Assembly (NCBI GenBank): GCA_020137815.1
Contig: CM035362.1
Span: 2,264,729 to 2,328,728 of the forward strand
DNA: 64,000 bases
Source: Hormiphora californensis
Taxonomy: Eukaryota > Ctenophora > Tentaculata > Cydippida > Pleurobrachiidae
Direction: 5' to 3'
Below, one piece after another: positions 58,273 through 64,000 of the stretch (position 1 is its first letter; every line of letters begins with the position of its first letter). The notes below the pieces were generated by a model. The model ran no database searches and was not told the origin of the DNA. It was given only the letters and a program-made list of their open reading frames with translations. The translations under genes and the position numbers were made by a program.

Positions 58273-61200
58273 ATGCCTGTTTGTTACGATTTTCTGGAAA
58301 CCCAAGAGGTAACGATTTGTACTTGTTTCCCAGCCTAGGGGTCTAGATCTAACTTAGGCACTAGGTTCTAGAAATCACATAGAAACGCTGAAACGGGAAA
58401 GGTACACCACTTTTCCGAGCACAACTTGCAGAAGGATCGATGATTTATCGATAACTTTAAATAAAAGAGTACAGTTTGATAATTGTATCGTGTTCATTGG
58501 TTTGATATATCTCGCACCTCTGTGCCATACAATCACTTATCCCGTTTTAGTAGTATCGATCGATAACAATTTTAAAACTATCTTTACCAACAATTTCTCT
58601 CTCCCCGTCCCAGGTTCAATACGTTCGAGATTTCAATAAAGTAGGTGGGAGAGCAGACATCGTTGCCTTAACTATTGGCAAGGTTCGTACTTCAAACTTT
58701 TCAACACTACTTTAAACAAATTAATTTGAGGTAGATATGGTGATGTGACAGCCCCTATGGGCAGACCGTACGATATGACAGTTATTCCAGTACGTCAAGA
58801 GGAGCTGACTCAGGCTGATTTGGATTGGTATGCGAGCCGGATCCTGACCATGGTCAAGTATGCAGGGATTCCTTCACCGGATTTAACCAGAAAGTTAGGG
58901 AGTAGCCCTGAGGATATCAGGGAAATACCGACATCTTTCAATATCCACTCATCCCACACGAAACGTGATTTGGCATCTGTATTAGAAGATGTATTTATGT
59001 CGACCTTGCCACTTCTGAAGTACTTCCAACATCGTTTCAACGTCGAGAAGTCGCCTGAGTTGGAATTAAAGGAAGAAAGAGATGAACTGTTGAGAAAGAG
59101 TTTGGAGTTGCAGAAAAAAGAGGAGATATTGAGAGTTGAGAGGGACGACCTGTTGAGAAAGACTATTAGGTTACAAGAGCAGGTCATTGAGCTTCAGGAC
59201 ACTCAACTACATCGAGTAACCGAAACAGTACAGAAAGATCTGCGCTCTTTCTCAACTGTCTTGACGCAGAATTGTAGGTCTGCTCTTGCACCGAAAAATA
59301 TCAAGAAAGATGAAGGGAAAGCTCATGGCAAAAAAGTTGATTCGAGTCCAGATCCAGACAGATCCAAAAATCTGATGGTGTTTGGTCTACCGGAAGTTGA
59401 GGCGGAATCTGAATCTGTGTTGAAATGTGAGATAGAGAATGTTTTGGCTGAGCTTGATGAGAAACCTATTGTTGTAGCTAAAAGGGTGGGTTTGAAACGG
59501 GAAGGAAGGGAGAGACCCGTGATCGTGAAGCTACAGAGTAGAGAAATGCTGCTGAGCCTTCTCCAGAAGGCTAGGCAGTTGAAACAGTCCGAATCGTACT
59601 GCGGTGTATACTTGTCAAGAGATATGTCACTCGCAGAGAGAACGGAGAGGAGGGAACTCCACCTTACATTGAAGGAGTTAAGGGAATCGAATCCCGAAAG
59701 ACAATTTCGGATACGGAAAGGAGCGATAAACTTTTCATAGACTATCTTTATAAACTGGACTCTTAAATGGACTCATATCTTTGATCAACCGTTTTTTGCC
59801 CACAAAAAGGGGCTGATAATTTTATACATCAAACTGTGTAAATTATTATATAGATTTAATAAATAAATAATAATCGTACTACAGCTTTATTCCATTTTCC
59901 ATGATGGGCTTACACAATTTAACAAACAGTAAAACTAACTGGCGGTATGCTTTAAAGGGGATTACAGAAACTTTTTTTTCAGGATGCAGCGATCGGTAAA
60001 CCTTTAAATGACACTGAGAGGCGATTCTACGAGACGGCAGCCCAGAACCTGCCACGACCTCTTCACGAGTTTATCCCCCAATACCGTGGAGTTGTCTTTA
60101 TACACGATGGAAAGATCAGGAGGACAGACAAGGAGGGGGCTCAAAAAGAAAAGAAAAAAGACGCCTGTTATCTTGTTCTAGAGGATATAACTTTCAAGTT
60201 TTCCCGGCCGAGTATCCTTGATTTGAAAATGGGAACAAGACAGTACAGTGATACGATGAACAGTGATAAAATAGCAAGGAAGAAACAGAGGACTCTTGAA
60301 ACTACCAGTCATACAATGGGACTCCGTTTAGCTGCTGTCAAGGTACTAAATATATACCAGGTACTAAATATATATACCAGGTACTAAATATATACCATTC
60401 ATAGCATATTCAACCACGGCCATTATAAGGCCTGATTATCGCCGATAATCTAGGATTATCGGTGCTGGTATCACTAAGTGATTGGCCCTCGTGCGTAGGG
60501 TCCCCGAAATGAATATTTGTACACGGCCTGTTTCAATTTTTCGGTCCTATTTTTATCTGCCAGGGCCTATTTCAATTTGTCAGGGCATATTTTAATCTTT
60601 CAGGGCCTATTTCAATTTTTCAGGGCCTATTTTAATCTGTCAGGGCCTATTTCAATTTTTCAGGGCCTACTTCGATTTCTCTTTTTTAGTAGATCTCGTA
60701 GCCAGCAATCTGTAATATTTCTCAATCCAATGAAGCTGGAATATTTTAAAACGAAATGTTTGTTTTCTGAGGAAAGCATATTTTCTTCTCTAATCTCCCC
60801 TCTCTCTCTCATCTCTTCTACAGTCTTCTCTCTCCCTATCTCCCTCTGAAGTTGCCAAACATAATTACAACCTGACGGTGTGTCTCCTGCGATAAGCGTT
60901 TCTCCTGCATTTTTGCAGTGTATATATACGCATCCTGTAAGAGACGAATGTTTTAACTCGTGCGTTGCAGTACTGGCTACTGCATATATTGGGTTGAAAA
61001 TATACTTTGGCCCACAACAATTTTTAGAACAGTAACTTGAATTAACAGCTAGGTTCCCAGGCAATTATATTTACAAAAAACATGTGATTTTGGGAAGGTC
61101 CCACGGTCCTCCCTCTCATTCTAATCTCATATCCTGTCAGAATCTCTCTCCCCTGGGCCTTTCAAAATAACATGTCATAGTGTTAAAAATCCTGGAAGAA

Positions 61201-61446
61201 GTAGAACTTGCATTGGCCATGCATATATCATATCGTGTCCGTCGTAATAATATTCTGTTTAGAGAATATTATAGTCCACAACTACTTATGAGTATTGAGA
61301 ACAGTGAATTTGGGAATGAGGCCGACACGTTTTTCATTTCACCCCTCATTTCAGAGTTATAACTGCAACGAAAGTAATGGATTTTATAAACTCCACAAAC
61401 TGGAGGGAAGAGCTCTGAACCAGAGAGGGATCTATGACGCTTTCAG
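58273..61446 (+). CDS. Inositol polyphosphate kinase (IP6K/IPMK family), 5' part
   Basis: Phosphorylates soluble inositol phosphates, using ATP. Exons 58273-58308, 58614-58682, 59983-60342 and 61355-61446 join in phase; the gene runs on past the readable part of the window. Seen are an N-terminal FNKVGGRADIVAL strand like the VGG-H/R start of IP6 kinases, GKPLNDTERRFYE, the family signature PSILDLKMGTRQYSD (PxxxDxKxG, the inositol phosphate-binding motif) and GFYKLHKLEGRALNQRGI. The start ATG has the good context ACCATGCC. The spacer between the RFYE part and the signature is short, unlike the long insert of vertebrate IP6Ks. Intron 2 carries an ORF1-only retroelement 9 bp from the donor. The C-terminal part (the S-S-L-L and D-F-A-H motifs) was not found. 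Confidence 0.87.
58692..59873 (+). mobile_element. ORF1-only non-LTR retroelement (HAL1-like)
   Basis: A 1.18-kb insertion bounded by the 7-bp direct repeat TCGTACT (58685-58691 and 59874-59880). It has a single ORF1-like gene and ends in an A/T-rich tail (TTTAATAAATAAATAATAA). There is no endonuclease or reverse transcriptase, so it must have been mobilised in trans. It lies in intron 2 of the inositol kinase in the same orientation. Confidence 0.75.
58757..59740 (+). CDS. LINE ORF1-like protein (coiled coil plus RRM-like domain)
   Basis: Intact ORF of 327 residues from the first ATG; the frame is open for a few codons upstream. Residues ~105-165 are a long coiled coil (ELELKEERDELLRKSLEL, VERDDLLRKTIRLQEQ). 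Residues ~205-290 read like an L1-ORF1 type RRM (KNLMVFGLPEV, VAKRVGL, RPVIVKLQS, LLQKARQLKQS). Then comes a C-terminal segment (YLSRDMSLAERTERRELH, FRIRKG). This arrangement matches the RNA-binding, trimer-forming ORF1 proteins of L1-type elements. No frameshift or stop is seen in ~1 kb, so the copy is recent or kept under selection. A domesticated host gene is the alternative. Confidence 0.72.
   Translation: MGRPYDMTVIPVRQEELTQADLDWYASRILTMVKYAGIPSPDLTRKLGSSPEDIREIPTSFNIHSSHTKRDLASVLEDVFMSTLPLLKYFQHRFNVEKSPELELKEERDELLRKSLELQKKEEILRVERDDLLRKTIRLQEQVIELQDTQLHRVTETVQKDLRSFSTVLTQNCRSALAPKNIKKDEGKAHGKKVDSSPDPDRSKNLMVFGLPEVEAESESVLKCEIENVLAELDEKPIVVAKRVGLKREGRERPVIVKLQSREMLLSLLQKARQLKQSESYCGVYLSRDMSLAERTERRELHLTLKELRESNPERQFRIRKGAINFS
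60540..60680. repeat. 20-bp tandem repeat, 6-7 copies
   Basis: The unit is CAGGGCCTATTTCAATTTTT with point changes, in intron 3 of the inositol kinase. A smaller GGTACTAAATATATACCA repeat lies at 60340-60395. Confidence 0.9.
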
Positions 61447-64000
61447 GTATAATATCCTTGTTCCATAATCCATTTCTTTGTTTTGTGACTCTGATCACCA
61501 AGTCAATAGGCTTTCTAGTTTCTATTTATAAATTGCGAACACTTTGAGACACACCTATAGATAGCCGAGGGGTGCAAAATACGATATATTAAGAGATTAA
61601 TTTGTAGCATAAAGAATTCTTTCACTGAGACTTTAGGGCGTGTCTCGAAGTTTTCGCACCTTTGATTTGCGTCAATGAGACGTCAATGACATTATATGCA
61701 AGCACCATCTTTATTATTTTACTCGAATTTCATAAATCTCCATCAAAGTGTTACTTTTAAAGGAACTTTAAGATTAACTTTAACCTAGATCAAATACACC
61801 ATGGTCCCATGTGTGTATTATGCAATGATATCATGTAATTTGTAATATTCTATGGTCTAGGGTAGCTCAATATGTTCCCGGGATGAACCTGCCTAGTGAC
61901 TTGGCCGTCCATGCGGTAGTAAATTGATAGTAGGTAGCGATCCATGTTCGAAGGATTTTTCTAGAATTTCATATATGGGATTGTAAAAAATGCAATTAAA
62001 TGCAATTAAACATTTATGCCCTGCAGCAGGGTCCCGCTCTGCTACTTCATTATCCGACAATTTCTGGAAAATGATACACAAAATGAAATTTGTAGAAACG
62101 ACCAGAGCTGAAAAAAAAAATCACCGATCTTTAAATACAATCCTAATAATAAAGTCAGTGTTTCTAAACAAGAACCCCATACCAGCAACATTTCACCTCT
62201 TGCAGGCAGTTTTTATTTCCCTTTCCACCCTCCCATACGGGGAAAGGATATTTCAAAACCTCCCTTCCCCCCCTTTTGCAGGCATATTTTCGATGGAAAT
62301 AAATTAAAAAATTAAAAAACCGGGTTTTGGGGATTTGGGCCCTTTCCCCTAAACCCCAAAATCAAAACTTTTAGAGGTGAGAATTTTTTGGTTTTTTCAC
62401 GGTTTTTAATTGTGGCGAAAAGTTTTTCCTTTGTGAGGGGGGTTTTGCCCAAAAAAAAGGGGGGGTTTCTATGATTTTTGTTTGTTTTTTTTCATTTCTG
62501 TTTTTTTAAAAAATTTTGAAACGGTTCATTTTTTATTGGGGTTTAGCCTTTTCACGAAATAAGGGAAAATGTCCTCAAAAGTTGACTTTTTTTGGGTTAA
62601 AAATTTGTTAATGAAAAGCTCCATTTTTGTAGAGAGAGGGAAAAAATCTTTTTTATTTTCCCGGGTTGTGTTATCTGTTTTTTAAATTTTTCCCCCTTTA
62701 TCTAAAACAAACTTCCCTTTTTTCTAAAATTAACCTTTTTTTTTCCGGCCCCTCTCCTTCTATCCCTCTCATCTCCCCAATCCCCCTCATTTTTCTAACA
62801 GATCCCTCCCTCATTGACAAAAAAGGTTTCCACCTCAGCCCTTTTCCTGCTGCCCCCCTTTTTTCTGGTTTTAACGGTGGGAACCTCAAAACCCCCCTCC
62901 CAAGGTAATAAAGGAGAGATTTTTGTGTAGCTCACGTTTTTCCCTTTTTCGTTTTATGACCCTGTGAGGGGGAATTGCCGTAGATATAAAAGATATCCCC
63001 TGCCGGAAGATTTTATATTTCTTTGCACTGTGGGGGGCCCAAGTCTGAAAAGACTCTTCTAGCTCAGGACTCTCACACTAAGAAGAGCTCTGCAGATAAA
63101 ACCTCAGCTGTTTAAAACAATCTTTAAAGATATATTCACTGTAGTAAACTAGCTCCGGGGACACACACTTTTATACGCTTTTTCTCATCCTCCCCTTTAG
63201 AGCACATTTGCTCCCCCCCTTGCACTGAAAAAGGGGGGGGGACAAAAGAAAAAAATTCACCCGAAACCCAAACCCCCCCTCCCCTTTCCTCTTCTCTCTC
63301 GCGAATACCTTTCATCCGTTTTTTCCCGGTTTAGTCGACAATTTTTTTCCGAGCTCTTTTTCGGAAATCTTTTTTAAAATCTCAAAAAGGAAAAGAAAAC
63401 TAAATATTAAGTAGTCTAATCTATTTTTTTCCCCCGGGGGGGCCCCCCTTTTTTTTTCCTTTCCTTCTTCTCTTTCTTTCTCTTTTATCCCCCTCCCCCT
63501 TCTCCCCCCTTTTTCCTCTCTCTTTCCTCTATCTTTTTCCCTCTGTTTTTTTCCCCTTTCTCCCCCCCCTTCCCTCCCCTTTTCCTCTAAATATTTTTAA
63601 GAATTCCCCCAATTTGGGCCAACCCCAAAAGGCCCGGTTTTCCCCGGGAAACCCCTTTTTTGGCTAAATTTTCCCCAAAAACCCCCGGGGGGCCCTGCAA
63701 AAATTTTGGGGGAACCCCCCGGGTTTGGGAAAAAACCCCCAAAGGCCCGGGAAATGAAACCCCAATATTTCTTCCCTTTTTCCCCTCGGAGCACCCCCCA
63801 ATTTGTAAAAAATTACATCGTTTAGAGAGTGTGTTTAATTTTTAAAACACTTTTAGGGGAACTCTGTAAAATTCAAATTAGCATTTTTACCCCGAATAAT
63901 ACCATTTTGGGCCCGGTATAATTTTTTTTAACCCCCCTTTTAATGAAAATTTGGGGGCAACCCCCAAAAAAAACAAAAACCACAAATTGGTTTCCATTGA
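61447..64000. other. Kinase intron, then low-quality or repetitive contig end
   Basis: 61447-62200 is ordinary AT-rich intron with no exon that I recognise. From about 62250 the sequence changes to runs of G, C, T and A (for example near 62455, 63230, 63430 and 63600-63760) with little other structure. Any remaining kinase exons here would be unreadable. A possible acceptor and coding patch at 62805-62905 did not give a convincing kinase segment. Confidence 0.6.

Noticed and set aside
58745-59740. ORF1-like frame as an exon of the inositol kinase
   Set aside because: Flanking kinase exons join in phase without it, and direct repeats bound it as an insertion.
62666-62908. Possible next inositol kinase exon
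   Set aside because: An acceptor-like site and an open frame exist, but the translated segment lacks kinase motifs and the sequence quality is poor.

Overview
The window is eukaryotic nuclear DNA from an animal. The genes are split by short GT-AG introns and include families typical of metazoans: a BTB-kelch protein, a rhodopsin-like GPCR, LDL-receptor class A proteins, a receptor tyrosine phosphatase with Ig and thrombospondin repeats, a polypeptide GalNAc-transferase, a tetraspanin and BBS5. About thirteen host genes in 64 kb, with many small foldback elements and CT/GA microsatellites, suggest a compact invertebrate genome. A sponge or another early-branching animal is my guess, but nothing here proves it. 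I rebuilt gene models by hand from splice signals and reading-frame continuity; the multi-exon models below close in frame.

Layout. 1-11.9 kb (minus): a complete 13-exon BTB-BACK-kelch gene. Its last exon runs into a 38-bp minisatellite. Its 4.8-kb last intron holds two duplicated secreted LDLa genes and a 1.9-kb foldback element. Its second intron holds a complete GPCR on the opposite strand. 13.3-26.4 kb (plus): one 22-exon gene for a receptor tyrosine phosphatase with the order Ig-Ig-TSP1x3-Ig-Ig-TM-PTP. 28-29.1 kb (plus): an intronless-looking UROD. 29.9-38.3 kb (plus): a GalNAc-transferase in 12 exons.

39.3-47.4 kb (minus): a small RIIa-domain protein, triosephosphate isomerase, BBS5 and a coiled-coil protein, all head to tail. 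47.7 kb (plus): a single-exon tetraspanin, divergent from the coiled-coil gene. 50-52.7 kb (plus): a two-pass membrane protein resembling BK-channel beta subunits. 53.3-57.4 kb (plus): the mitochondrial citrate carrier. 58.3-61.4 kb (plus): the first four exons of an inositol polyphosphate kinase, with an ORF1-only retroelement in its second intron. The last ~1.7 kb looks like low-quality contig end.

Mobile DNA is the main accessory content. At least four kinds of non-autonomous DNA element can be told apart by their ends and target-site duplications: TA-flanked foldbacks, 9-bp-TSD elements with TTGG...CCAA ends, 8-bp-TSD hAT-like elements (three families), and TA-flanked pogo/Tigger-like elements. 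Several sit on or next to splice sites. The genes do not form one pathway. The clearest functional grouping is that two of the four minus-strand genes at 39-47 kb (the RIIa protein and BBS5) suggest cilia.
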